Below are positions 40,102 to 51,195 of a DNA stretch of 64,000 bases, in pieces. The translations under genes were made by a program, and so were the position numbers. The notes beneath the pieces were generated by a model, which saw only the letters and a list, made by a program, of their open reading frames with translations, was not told the origin of the DNA and did no database searches. Source of the stretch: Psoroptes ovis (taxonomy: Eukaryota; Arthropoda; Arachnida; Sarcoptiformes; Psoroptidae); the NCBI GenBank assembly GCA_002943765.1, contig PQWQ01000005.1, positions 3,163,001 to 3,227,000 of the forward strand. The letters run 5' to 3'. How positions within the stretch are numbered: position 1 is the stretch's first letter; every line of letters starts with the position of its first letter.

Positions 40102-40469
40102 TATAATAATAATAATGAACAAGAAAACAAGTAAATCGAGACCATTCATTCAAACATTCATACCATTTTGAATATTGAATAAACAATACTGAAGAACAAG
40201 AAGAAGAAGAAGAAGCCAGTCCTATGAATTGGTGGTGGTGTGGTATTTTTGAAAGCGCGCGGCATGGTGTTTCTCTGTGGCTGATTTTTGAATTTCATTT
40301 CATTTTTTGGTTATTTTTTCTTCTTTGAAGTAAAAAAAATTTGATGAATTCAGCCAAGGGTATGATTAGAGTATTGAATTGTATATAACAGCGGTGGTGT
40401 TGATGGTGGTGGTGGTTGTGCTCAGATATGGTTGGCCTTGTGGTCATTATTTGATTTATCATGATAATA

Positions 40470-40550
40470 ATAGGTTGTCCGGAAAGTTTTGGCCGATTTT
40501 CATGAGCAACTCTTTTCGGTTAAGCGGAATGAACTTTTCGGACAACCTAA
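40470..40550 (+). mobile_element. Mariner-type MITE, type B (copy 9)
   Basis: An 81-bp element between TA dinucleotides in an AAT-rich setting. Left end ATAGGTTGTCCGGAAAGTTT, right end AACTTTTCGGACAACCTAA. Confidence 0.85.
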
Positions 40551-41232
40551 TAATAATAATGTTTGATAATAATATCGTTAAAAGTTCGTGATTTTTTCTT
40601 GAATTTTTCGAATCTTTTTTCATTTTCGTTTTGCACCAAACAGAGTAAATCAAAGACTATTTCATACCCAAATCATCATTCAACACCAAAATGGTCAATT
40701 TGTGTGTATATTTGGGTGTCTTGTTTTCGTTTAGTTTTGGTTGTTGCTGTTGTTGTTTGAGTTTAATTTTTTTAGGGGCAAATTTCTAGCCAAATGGACT
40801 TGATAAATATTTTCTGGTATTTTTTTTCTTCGCTTAATGGATAGACACACAGATATAGCTTGAATAATCACAAATCAATAATAACCATTGTGATAATAAA
40901 ATTCAGCTCCTAATGGAATGGACTTCGAACACACATTCTTCGATACCATTTGCAAAATGAAATCCTCAGTTGTTTTTGTTGTGTTTTGCTTGAAAAATTC
41001 TTATGGACTTCTTAAGTGAATGAACACACAAAACATTCGAATTTCTTCATTTGTTGATTTGTATTTTTGATTGTGACTTAACCATCATTGAAAATCATCG
41101 AAATATGATGGGATATTTTCTTCACTCTTCATTTGTTTATATGGATTTGTTTTCGTTTTTGAAATGGATTTGACCTTTGATGTTGATGAAAGCCAGTAAT
41201 AAACATAGGAGAAATGAAATGGGTAAAATGTA

Positions 41233-41314
41233 TGAGGTTGTCCGGAAAGTTCTGGCCGATTTTCATGAACAATTCTATTGATTAAGCCGAATGAACTTTT
41301 CGGACATTGCCTAA
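41233..41314 (+). mobile_element. Mariner-type MITE, type B (copy 10)
   Basis: An 82-bp element after TA, left end TGAGGTTGTCCGGAAAGTTC, right end CGGACATTGCCTAA followed by TA. The last 11 bases are duplicated directly at 41319-41329. Confidence 0.85.
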
Positions 41315-41642
41315 TATTACATTGCCTAAATTTGAATAAAAAAAATTAAAAACTAGATTTTAAAAATTTATGAATTTTCTCAAAAAAAATAAAACGAGTA
41401 AAATTAAATTCTTTTGAAGAAATAAAAATTCCTTACTTTTAAGCAAGTATAACCCTTACTTTCAATAAATTATTGAAGCGAAATTTCTTCTTAGCCATCG
41501 ATGCTGATAAGCAGATGTGTTTTGCTTCTTTTTTTTTCGCTTTTTTTCCCCGATGTCCATTGACCTATGGATGATGATGATGAAAAATATCTTTAAAAAA
41601 TTTGTTCAATAAATTATATCATCCAAAACAATATGAATACTA

Positions 41643-41723
41643 TTAGGCTGTCCGAAAAGTTTTGGCCAATTTTCATGAGCAACTCTATTCGATTAAGCGG
41701 CAAGAACTTTTCGGACAGCCTAA
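41643..41723 (+). mobile_element. Mariner-type MITE, type B (copy 11)
   Basis: An 81-bp element between TA dinucleotides with paired changes at both ends: TTAGGCTGTCC on the left and GGACAGCCTAA on the right. The compensating change keeps the inverted repeat perfect. Confidence 0.85.
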
Positions 41724-42104
41724 TATTATGTATTTACAGGTGCATTTTTTCATTTTTTACAAATTTTTTTTGTTTTCCACCAATAATTGGAACACTTTCT
41801 TTTCATTTAATAATAATAATAATTTCATTTTCATTCATTTCATTGTATTTCGTGATTTCCGTGTTTTTTTTTGAAATATTTTTCCAATAATTTAAATCAT
41901 TTTGTTGTAAATTTTTGTCTATTTTAAGCGTGTAATATTAATCAAAATATTTGTATGTTTGTATGTTAATAAGTGGCCAAAAATTTATAATTTTGCTTTG
42001 ATCAGAAGATTTTCCCTGATTGAAAATCATCAAATTGATTGGCTTGATTGATTGATTGATTTTGTCATTTTGATGATAATAATAATTTTCACCAATTTCT
42101 TTTA

Positions 42105-42185
42105 TTAGGTTGTCCGGAAGGTTCTGGCCGATTTTCAGTACCAACTCTATTTGATTAAGCGGAATGAACTTTTCGGACAGTCTAA
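42105..42185 (+). mobile_element. Mariner-type MITE, type B (copy 12)
   Basis: An 81-bp element between TA dinucleotides. Left end TTAGGTTGTCCGGAAGGTTC, right end AACTTTTCGGACAGTCTAA. Confidence 0.85.
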
Positions 42186-42490
42186 TAGATTTCCACTTAT
42201 GTAATATCATTAAATTTTGATTAAATAATTAAATTGAGCAAAGATATCGGGGATAATTGAAAAAAAATTTAAGTTTTCAATTACCATTGCCATTGGTGTT
42301 ATGTAAACGTCTATACGTCATTTACCAATATTTGTATACACACAGACACACAGGATATGACGATTGTAATTGAGTTTAGTTGAGTTTCGAGTGTTGGAAA
42401 TCAGTGAGAAAAATTTTCAATTTGATGGCCATCAATGTTGAAATTTAAATTTAAATTGAAAAAAAATGAAAATTTCAATATCTTTAAGTA

Positions 42491-42570
42491 TTAGATTGTC
42501 CGAAAAGTTCATTCTGTTTAATCAGAAGAGTTGTTTATGAAAATCGGCCAAAACTTTTCGGACAACCTAA
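42491..42570 (-). mobile_element. Mariner-type MITE, type B (copy 13)
   Basis: An 80-bp element, inverted relative to its five cluster neighbours. The left flank is TA. The right flank is CC, so one target-site copy is lost. Confidence 0.85.
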
Positions 42571-43618
42571 CCGATTTTTTGATTTCATAAATCGCCAATC
42601 GTTGGATTGGTGGCAGTTGTTGTTGTTGGCGGTGGTGGTGGTGGTGATTTTAAATTTTTTTTCAAAATACTTTCAATGCTTGAACACGCTGGTTGCTTTC
42701 TGTCTTTTTTTTCTTTCTTCATTTTTTTTCTTCTGAATTACTTCTCGGTACATGTAAATATTGTCGTTTGACAAGTCTTGAACCAACCAACCAATCAGCC
42801 AGCCAGCCAACAACAACAACAACAAAACGTGAAAATTTTCATTTATTTTCATTTCAAATTTTTCAATTCACACTTATTCATATTCATATTTATATACATG
42901 AATGTGATCATCGTCATCATCATCATCATCATCAAAGTCGAAAGTCGCTTATCGTTGACAAAATATTATTATTTTTATTATTAATCATATGGTTAAAAGC
43001 TTAAATTTTGTTTTCCAAAGATGTTTGCTTCTCAAGTTTTCTCTGTGTGTTTTTTTCTTAAATATTTCTTCTAATAAATATTATTATCATCATTATCATA
43101 ATTATTTCTGTATTTTCAAAAAGATAAAAACCATTTAGATATTTTTGGTCAGGTTTTTTTTTTATTTCAAATTAATTTTTTTTACTTGCAATTAAAATAA
43201 ATACACATACCTTTAATTATTACTTTTTTTTACTGTGATAAAATTATCATTCACAGACATCAAAAGAAATTTTTTTTTTTTGAAAAAAAAAGTTAATTTC
43301 CATTATAATAATAATAATAATGAGGATGATGGTGATAATAAAAATGTTTTCAACCAACAAACAACGACGAATAAACATTTAAATTATCGAAGATTAGTTG
43401 AGTGAATAAGGAAAAATCACAAACATACCGAAAAAAAAAGCTTTGAACAATCTTAGATTATTTCTTGGTTTTTTTTTGAATTTTTGAGAGAAATCAATCG
43501 CCGCGACGATCAAAAATCAATACAAATTCATGTTCAATCGTTATTTGTGGCATTTGTATTAAAATAAATTATTTATTTGATCAAAAATCCATGAAATAAC
43601 CTTTTGAAAAGTGGAAAA

Positions 43619-45927
43619 ATGGCGAGCAAAGTCTTCAGTTCAAGGTAAGAATTTAAAAATTTTAAGAATTTCGAATTTTCTTTGTCCGCAATTCGAATTC
43701 GAATTCGGGAATCTTTCTCGCGGGAAACCCGGGAAAAATTCCATCGAAAAAATGCTCTGTTCATAAATTCTAGGATCGAATAAAATCGGGTCATGGCATT
43801 TGTAATGTTTACATTTTTTTTCTGATGAAATTATTTGAATTAAAACTTAAACCTTTGAATTTTGAATCAATTCATTGATGATTTTACTCTATCAAAATCA
43901 TTGTAATGATGCTATCGGCTCAATAATTCGAAAGTTGAAGAAAATTTTCTTAAAAATGTAAAATCAGCTGTGTTTTGATGATATTTTTATAATTCATTTA
44001 TTAATTATTGTTTTTATCTCTATTATCTTCACTCAAATAGTTCAAATAAATTAATTCCAACAACAACCGCCACCATATCACCATCTACATCACCAACATC
44101 ATCATCGTCATCATCATGTTCACCAACATCGGCCAATTCATTTTGTAATCATTGTTGTTGTAATGGTCGAAATCAATCAATTTCAGCATCAAAATCGGAG
44201 AATGAATTACGAAAACAGACTGAATACATAAATCCATATCGACAAGAAAGTTATTTGAATCGTAAAGAAATTGCATTATTTAAAAGTCAACAGCGGCAAC
44301 AAAATCGTAAATATTCATCACCAGCGCGAAATAATTGGATTAATAATCGAATTGGACAATTTGATTATGATCATTCGAATACATTCAATGATAATAAATA
44401 TTTGAAGAATAATAAAGATAATTGTATTAATTCAAATAATAATTTACTTCCACCATCATTATCATTGACATCATCATCATCATCGCCATCATTATTGTAT
44501 CAAAATCAATTTTTCAGTGCATCATCAGATGATAATGATAATTTAATGATTATGAATAATCATAACGATCATAACACCAAATGCAATAATAGTTATAGTG
44601 ATGATGATGATGATGATGATGATGGTAAATTGAATTTTTCCATTGATAAAACTGATTCATCATCAACATCAATAACATCGATCAAAACTGATTTGAAGAC
44701 CAATCGTTCGAATAACAAACATAACAATACTTTGATACATCAATGTTCATATACTGGACAATCTGAACCACGTAATTACTTGATTAATTAATCAATTGAT
44801 TCATTAATTTTTAATTCATATTAATTTTTCTCAATCGAAATCCATTAGCTATGCCATGGTTCGGAATGGATATCGGTGGTACACTGGTTAAATTAGTTTA
44901 TTTTGAACCAACAGACTTGCCACCAGATATGAAATCGGATGAAATCGAAATATTAGGTCATATTCGTCATTATTTACGTAGTTCATCATCATATGGTAAA
45001 ACCGGTATACGTGATACACATTTACAAATGGATAATTGTTGTATTAATAATCGTATTGGTACATTACATTTTATACGATTTCCTACCAGTGAAATGCCTG
45101 TATTTCTAAAAATGGCTGCATCCAAAGGTCTAGCATCGACATCGAGTACAATTTGTGCTACTGGTGGTGGTGCATTTAAATTCGAGCACGATTTCCAACG
45201 TGAATGTCAGCTACAGCTGCATAAATTTGATGAATTAGATTCACTTATTCATGGTCTACATTATATTGAAGCATCGAATCCATATGAATGTTATTATTTC
45301 GAGAATCCACGTGTACCATCTGCAGCGATCAAAAGGCCATTCGATTTTTCTCGCCCGTATCCATTCCTTGTCGTTAATATTGGCTCCGGTGTTAGCATAT
45401 TGGCCGTTTATTCACCAGATTCATATCGTCGTGTAAGCGGTTCTAGCCTTGGTGGTGGAACATTTTTAGGACTATGTTCATTATTGACCGGTTGTGAAAC
45501 ATTTGAAGAAGCTATTGAGCTTGCAGCTCAAGGTGATTCAACAAAAGTAGATAAATCTGTTGGTGATATTTATGGTGGTGATTATTCAAAATTTCGTCTC
45601 AGCGCAGAAACAGTTGCATCAAGTTTTGGACAAATGTGTTCAAAAACGAAACGAGAACAAGTAACGAAAGCGGATTTAGCACGTGCAACATTAGTTACGA
45701 TTACAAATAATATTGGTTCTATTGCTAAAATGTGTGCAATCAGTGAACGTATTGATCGTGTACTATTTATCGGTAACTTTTTACGTATTAATGAAATATC
45801 GTTGAAATTATTGGCAAATGCCATGGATTATTGGTCTGAAGGACAAATGAAAGCGCTGTTTCTTGAACATGAAGGCTATTTCGGTGCTGTCGGTTGTTTG
45901 TTGGAGCTGATGAAGACTGGAAATTAA
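43619..45927 (+). CDS. PANK: Pantothenate kinase
   Basis: Three exons (43619-43644, 44041-44771, 44849-45927) join in frame to about 611 residues. Pantothenate kinase phosphorylates vitamin B5 in the first committed step of coenzyme A synthesis. The catalytic domain fills residues 254-611. It opens with MPWFGMDIGGTLVKLVYFEP (nucleotide-binding loop) and has the TGGGAFKFE segment that carries the catalytic Glu. It also contains VNIGSGVSILAVYS, SGSSLGGGTFLGLC, GDSTKVDK, DIYGGDY, TNNIGSIAKMC and EHEGYFGAVG, all hallmarks of animal type II PANK (Drosophila fumble). The first coding exon is only 26 nt (MASKVFSS plus two bases). Exon 2 supplies a poorly conserved, Ser/Asn-rich extension of about 240 residues, as in long PANK isoforms that carry targeting sequence. 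A second promoter giving only the catalytic domain is possible. It converges on the RRP7A-like gene. Confidence 0.95.
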
Positions 45928-46513
45928 TCTAAATCCATTTGAAACTTTAATTTACAATTTGTGTTGTGCATATCTGCCTAATCAACCTAATATTAGGTTG
46001 TCCGAAAAGTTCTTGCCGATTTTTTAATCATTTTCTACCATATAATCGGCAAAAACTTTTCGGACAACATAATGTTTTCGCAAGGTATTCCATTTGAAAA
46101 ACAAAATCAACTTATTACCAGTGTTGTGAACCAATTTTTAACCATTCATCATCGTCATCAATTATTGTAACCAAGATACCTTTAAATTCTTTTAAATTCA
46201 ATTGATTCGAATTAGCATGATTTTACCATCATCTTTCCTTGTCTTATCCTTTCAAAAATCTTTTGGCAAATCATGAATTTTATTATCTGTTGTGTTTGTA
46301 TTTTACTTAGACATTGGAACAAAATCTTATTATTAGAATTATTGAATTATTAGTTTATCAGCTGTTTTTGATTGATTTTATTTAAACTTGATTTTAATTT
46401 TTTTTAAAATTATTATTGAAATTTGAATAAATTTATGTATGATTCTTATTATTATGAGGAATATTTACAATTAAAACAAGGGTTTATAACTGAATCCAAT
46501 CAATTATTGATCA
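45928..46513. other. Convergent 3' region of PANK and RRP7A-like genes
   Basis: Holds one MITE (45993-46072) 66 bp past the PANK stop, which may therefore lie in its 3' untranslated region. A plus-strand AATAAA is at 46426-46431. No gene is seen. Confidence 0.6.
45993..46072. mobile_element. Mariner-type MITE, hairpin A/B intermediate (copy 14)
   Basis: An 80-bp hairpin with TTAGGTTGTCCGAAAAGTTC on the left and AACTTTTCGGACAACATAA on the right. It has type B termini but a type A hairpin interior (TTGCCGATT pairing with AATCGGCAA). The left flank is TA, the right flank TG. Directly before it stands CAACCTAATA, identical to the right end of another copy. Confidence 0.85.
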
Positions 46514-47413
46514 TCAAAAACTATCATATGATTTACGTGGATTTTTCTTCTTCTTTTTGAGCGCTGCATCGATTAATGGCGCTATTTGTTCATCGAATCT
46601 CGCTTTATCTAATCGCCGTTTTTGTTGACGATCCTCGTATTTTGCTTGAATTTTTTGATCATGTTGCCGATTGGCGATCAATGCACGACGACTATCACGC
46701 CGTTGTTGACGATTAACAACAATCCATCCATTTTGATCTTGTTTATTTTCATCATTCGATTGTTCTATTTGTTGTTCATTTTCATTTGATTCTTCATTGA
46801 AATTCGCTAGCAAATCTTCAGCCATTTTCAAACGATTAAATTGTTGTAAAATTGAATCATTATAAGCTGATTGCCATGATCTTATTACGCTAACATTTGA
46901 ATCTTTTGAATTACGATCGGTCAATGTGAAAATTTCATTTGAACCAATCATTTCGAATACTTTTGATAATCCAGTCAATTTAGCAAAGACAACATGACAA
47001 ATTTTATATCCATGAATTTGTTTATGATTTGATTTGAAAAAATTATCATCATTCGTTGATTTTTGATGGGCCTTAGGCTCGGAATCCAGATGTTTTAGCT
47101 TTTCATACATCATTGTGGCCAATTTAAATGATGGTTTTTGGGCAAAGAAAATTTTGATAATTTTCCCACAATTACGAAACAAATAGCGTATATGATTCTC
47201 GGTAATCCATGGTGGCAAATTCAACATGAATAATGTACGATTTTCGCAATTATCATCACATTTTTGATCGTTTGATTGTTGTACGAAACGTTTCAGATAG
47301 AGATGTCGAATGACATTTGATTTTTCATTGAATTTCACCCGCAATACTTCGAATCCATCATTTTTGATGATTTGCATGGTGATATTTAAATTAAAAACTT
47401 TCAAAATTTTCAA
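46514..47413 (-). CDS. RRP7A: Ribosomal RNA-processing protein 7, RRP7A-like
   Basis: A single-exon gene of up to 299 residues (human RRP7A has 280). RRP7A is a nucleolar factor for small-subunit pre-rRNA processing. The RRM-like fold starts at RTLFMLNLPPWITENHIRYLF (about 59-80) and contains the family's long insertion before KICHVVFAKLTGLSKVF. Then come VIRSWQSAYNDSI and NGWIVVNRQQRRDSRRA, which match the conserved centre of the family. A highly basic helical tail ends with KKKKKNPRKSYDSF. The usual C-terminal helix ending in the RKFRPY-type motif is not recognisable. The initiator may be Met13 (47377), since FEVLRVKFNE right after it is where family homology begins. It lies head-to-head with TBK1 and tail-to-tail with PANK. 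Confidence 0.85.
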   Translation of the reverse strand: MKILKVFNLNITMQIIKNDGFEVLRVKFNEKSNVIRHLYLKRFVQQSNDQKCDDNCENRTLFMLNLPPWITENHIRYLFRNCGKIIKIFFAQKPSFKLATMMYEKLKHLDSEPKAHQKSTNDDNFFKSNHKQIHGYKICHVVFAKLTGLSKVFEMIGSNEIFTLTDRNSKDSNVSVIRSWQSAYNDSILQQFNRLKMAEDLLANFNEESNENEQQIEQSNDENKQDQNGWIVVNRQQRRDSRRALIANRQHDQKIQAKYEDRQQKRRLDKARFDEQIAPLIDAALKKKKKNPRKSYDSF

Positions 47414-48200
47414 AAATAGAAAAAAAAATCAAAACAAAAATACACGTGATTTTTCAAATCCGTCTATTTCCACCGAAAAAGTTCAATGCAAAAAGAAAAA
47501 CATGTAAAAATAGAACTCGAAATTGAAATAAATCAAAATTAATCATATTTTTTCTTTCAACCTGTTTGACAGGAATTTTATTTTATTTTATTTTATTTTT
47601 TTTTTTTTGAATAATAATTTTCTCTCGCCTGCATATATTTAAATACCTGATATTATTTTTATCGTCAAAAATTGATAGACGATAGACGAAAAAGAAGTAA
47701 AAATATTGACGATTAGTTTAATTGTCAAATTTTTCGGATACGAATCAGCATACAAATAGACGAATGTATGAATGAATATTTCTGTAAAATTATCGCTCCA
47801 ATTATCATTATTATTTATTATTTATCTTATTTTTCTTCGTTAACTTTATTTAATTGTAAATGTTGATAATTACTTATGTTGAATTGGTTTGTAAGTGAAA
47901 AATATAGCAACAACAACAACAACAGCGGCGGCAGCAACAACAACAATGCAATACTAATTTTGTCAACGAAATATTTTGAAAAAATGTAATCGTCATTCAT
48001 ATTTTAATTTATTGTTTTGTATTTAATAATAATAATAATAATAACGTATTAAATATAATAAGAATTGATTCGATTTTAATTGTGTTTCGTTTGGTGGCCA
48101 CCATTATCATTCATCATTTAATAATTAATCAAAAATTTTGATTAATTTAATTAATTCCATTTTGAAAGCTTCAAAAGAAGAAGAAGCAACAGCAAAAGAA
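47414..48200. other. Shared 5' region of RRP7A-like and TBK1 genes
   Basis: About 790 bp between two divergent start codons, a likely bidirectional promoter region. It holds (ATTTT)n at 47575-47608, CAA/CAG repeats near 47909-47946 and (AAT)n near 48027-48043. No coding sequence is seen. Confidence 0.55.
47575..47608. repeat. (ATTTT)n microsatellite
   Basis: Five ATTTT units running into a T tract, in the presumed bidirectional promoter. Confidence 0.85.
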
Positions 48201-51195
48201 ATGTCGAAACCGATGATGAAACAAAAAATTACACCATCATCTGGTACCGGTAACACTGGTGGTGGTGCGGGTGGGGGTGGTGGCAGCGGTACCGGTGGTG
48301 GTCTATCATCATTATCAAATTTTAAAAGTTCACAAAATTATCTTTGGAATACGAATGCTGTACTGGGTAAAGGTGCAACCGGTGCCGTTTATTTTGGCCA
48401 CAATAAACATAATGGTGAAACGGTGGCAGTGAAATGTTTCAATCATCTAAGTCATATGCGTCCATATGAAGTACAAAAACGTGAATTTGAAGTATTGAAA
48501 AAAGTGAATCATGAAAATATTGTCAAACTATTAGCGATTGAAGAAGAAAATGATACAAAACAAAAAGTATTAGTCATGGAACTATGTACTGGGGGTTCAT
48601 TGTTCAACATACTTGATGATCCTATGAATAGTAATGGTATCGAAGAGAAAGAATTTCTATTAGTATTAAAACATTTAGCTGCCGGTATGAAACATTTACG
48701 TGATATGAACATAATACATCGTGATCTTAAACCAGGTAACATTATGAAATTTGTTGCCGAAGATGGTACTTCTATTTATAAATTGACTGATTTTGGTGCT
48801 GCACGTGAATTGGATGATGATCAACAATTTATGTCGTTGTATGGTACTGAAGAATATTTGGTATGTTTATTAATGGATTTGATTGAGAATTCTATTAATT
48901 GATCATTGTTTTTTTTGATTAGCATCCAGATATGTATGAAAGAGCTGTCCTACGGAAACCGGTAGGCAAATCATTCAAAGCAAATGTTGATCTTTGGAGT
49001 ATTGGTGTTACATTGTATCATATAGCCACCGGTAGTTTACCATTTCGTCCATATGGTGGCCGTAAAAATAAAGAAACAATGTATAAAATAACGACTGAAA
49101 AAGCATCTGGAATCATTTCGGGTACACAAACATCCGAGAATGGTGAAATAAAATGGAGCCGTAATCTACCGGATACTTGCCTGTTAAGTCCTTCAGTTCA
49201 ACCATTAGTTACCGAATTATTAGCCGGCCTTCTTGAATGTAATGCACATCGTATGTGGTCATTTGAAAAATTTTTTTCAAGTGTCACCAAAATATTGGAA
49301 CATAAAGTGATATTTGTTTATTATGTCGGTACATTGTCATTACATTCGATTTATTGTCACCCCAGTGAAACTGTATTAGATTTAAAATCAAGATTTGAAT
49401 CAATGTATAAAGTATTACCAAATGATCAAATATTAATATGGCCAAATGATGATCATAATCAGCTTACTTTCGGACTGCGTAATCAACAGCCTCAACAACA
49501 ACAACAACAATTGCAACAATTAAATGATCAAAATTTTACACAACTATTGAATGATCCACAAATTGCTCAACAAACAAAATTAATACAGCTGCTACAAACA
49601 AATCAAAAACGTTCATCATCAATATCATCGATTATAACGATATTATCGAATGATTATCGTATTGTTGATATACAAACAACTGAACATTCACCATTATTCC
49701 TACTAAATGGTCAAATGAATTCAAAAATTCGTTGTACAACCGGACCAATACAAGCAAGTAAATTTCCCGATATTGCATCGACAATCATTAATACAGATGT
49801 TGATGCACAATATGCCAAGCTATGTTCATCATTAGCATATTCAACATTACGGCAAATTGATAAATTTATACATAATTATAAATTAGCATGCCAAATACCG
49901 GGTCATATGTTACGTTTAATTGATCGTAATATGCAAATATTAGATGAAAAATATGGTTGTTTTCATTTTCATTTACAGCTGCTCAAAGAACGTTTAGATA
50001 ATATTATTAAATCAAATAATTATCTGTTACAATTAATCAAATTATTAATGGATTCAATTATCAAGCCGAATGAATTTAATAATTTTCAACAATTAAATTC
50101 ATTAACCGATAAAATATCTATTCAATATGATAAATTATATACAAATTTTAAAAGTCTTTCATCATCATCGATTATGGATGAAAAGCTGGAACAATTAAAA
50201 GATTTATGGCCAACAATAACAGAAATTGATTGTATCCGACATCTACTACAAATACAATCGAATGCAAAAATTTATACCGGTAAAATACGTGAATCATGGT
50301 TGATGTTACATAAAGATAAACAAATTAAAACATTAAATCATCATGAAGAAGAATTACATCAGTTGGAAAAATTGAAATTAGATAATTATTGTAAAAAATT
50401 GAATGATTTATTAGCCAAGGAAATTAATCCATGTGTATCGATTGCTGATAAGCTTGAAGAATGGTATCAGTAAGTGATTTGGTTCATTGAAATATTTTGA
50501 ATTTGATTAATCTGATTCTAATCGAATTTTTTCACCTTGAAACAGAGGTGCACAAGTTGCCTATGTTAAACCACAATTAATCATAACCGAATTGTATGGT
50601 TTCATAACAACGATAGCCGATATTGAAACAAGTATAAAACATGCATACGATGAACATAATAAAATGTGGAATAATCTATTTAAAGAAGTAAAAGTATTTG
50701 AAAATGAATGGTCAGCCGCTGCTATTGGGTCATTGAATGAACTGAATAATGTTATCACCACGGCATCGGCCAACATATCACAACATGCATTGTCGTCCAG
50801 CGTGTCATCTGGTTCTTCGAATCATCAATTATTAAATCAACGTCATAGTAATAATACATTTGATAATCTACCCAATAATTCGACAACGACATCGACGACA
50901 ACATTTTCATCAAATTTTTTCAAAGAGTAATTTCAATCAATTATTCAATTCAATTAATCAATTCAATCGATTAATTCTTAATTTTGTTCAATTTCCTTTT
51001 AATCCATCTTAACAGATTGAATAGTTTACATGAAGATTCGAAAAAACTCAAAGAAGCATACAAGGATTTTGTTATGATGTTTTCAGAGTAAGTAGATTAA
51101 TTGGAATTTTGATTAATTGATTTGATTGAAATCGATTGATTAATTTGAATTCTGATTTCTCCGATTTCCACAGAGTGCAATCGATCAACAATTGA
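48201..51195 (+). CDS. TBK1: TBK1/IKK-epsilon family protein kinase
   Basis: Five exons (48201-48860, 48923-50469, 50546-50926, 51016-51087, 51174-51195) join in frame to about 893 residues (human TBK1 has 729). The kinase domain starts near residue 45 with glycine loop LGKGATGAVYFG, catalytic Lys78 (VAVKCF), HRDLKPGN (173-180), DFG (197-199) and activation loop FMSLYGTEEYLHPDMYERA. Ser212 is the trans-activation serine of this family. SIGVTLYHIATGSLPFRPYGG and a ubiquitin-like region (about 353-420) follow, then a helical scaffold with a Gln-rich insert and a Ser/Thr-rich insert before the C-terminal helix. TBK1 kinases act in innate immune signalling, autophagy and, in flies (ik2), cytoskeleton control. 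An ATG-less frame continues upstream of Met1, but this ATG is the first and has the right context. A Gly-rich patch fills residues 20-34. The last exon codes for only seven residues. Confidence 0.95.

Larger units (their letters stand above)
38648..43618. other. Divergent intergenic region with dense MITE cluster
   Basis: About 5 kb between the ihog-like start (minus) and the pantothenate kinase start (plus). Six mariner-type MITEs lie at 40022-42570. Also present are (TATCG)4 at 38761-38780, a CA-rich patch, GAA repeats near 40197-40214 and long T tracts. Promoters of both genes are expected here but no clear core element is readable. The open frames are microsatellite or MITE translations. 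Confidence 0.6.

Noticed and set aside
41633..41890. Two plus-strand frames over a MITE at 41643
   Set aside because: Repeated peptides (WPIFMSNS or ANFHEQL) come from the MITE itself, not from a gene family.
40022..42570. Regularly spaced repeats resembling an array such as CRISPR
   Set aside because: The units are 80-bp inverted-repeat elements with TA flanks, irregular spacing and mixed orientation, in eukaryotic DNA.
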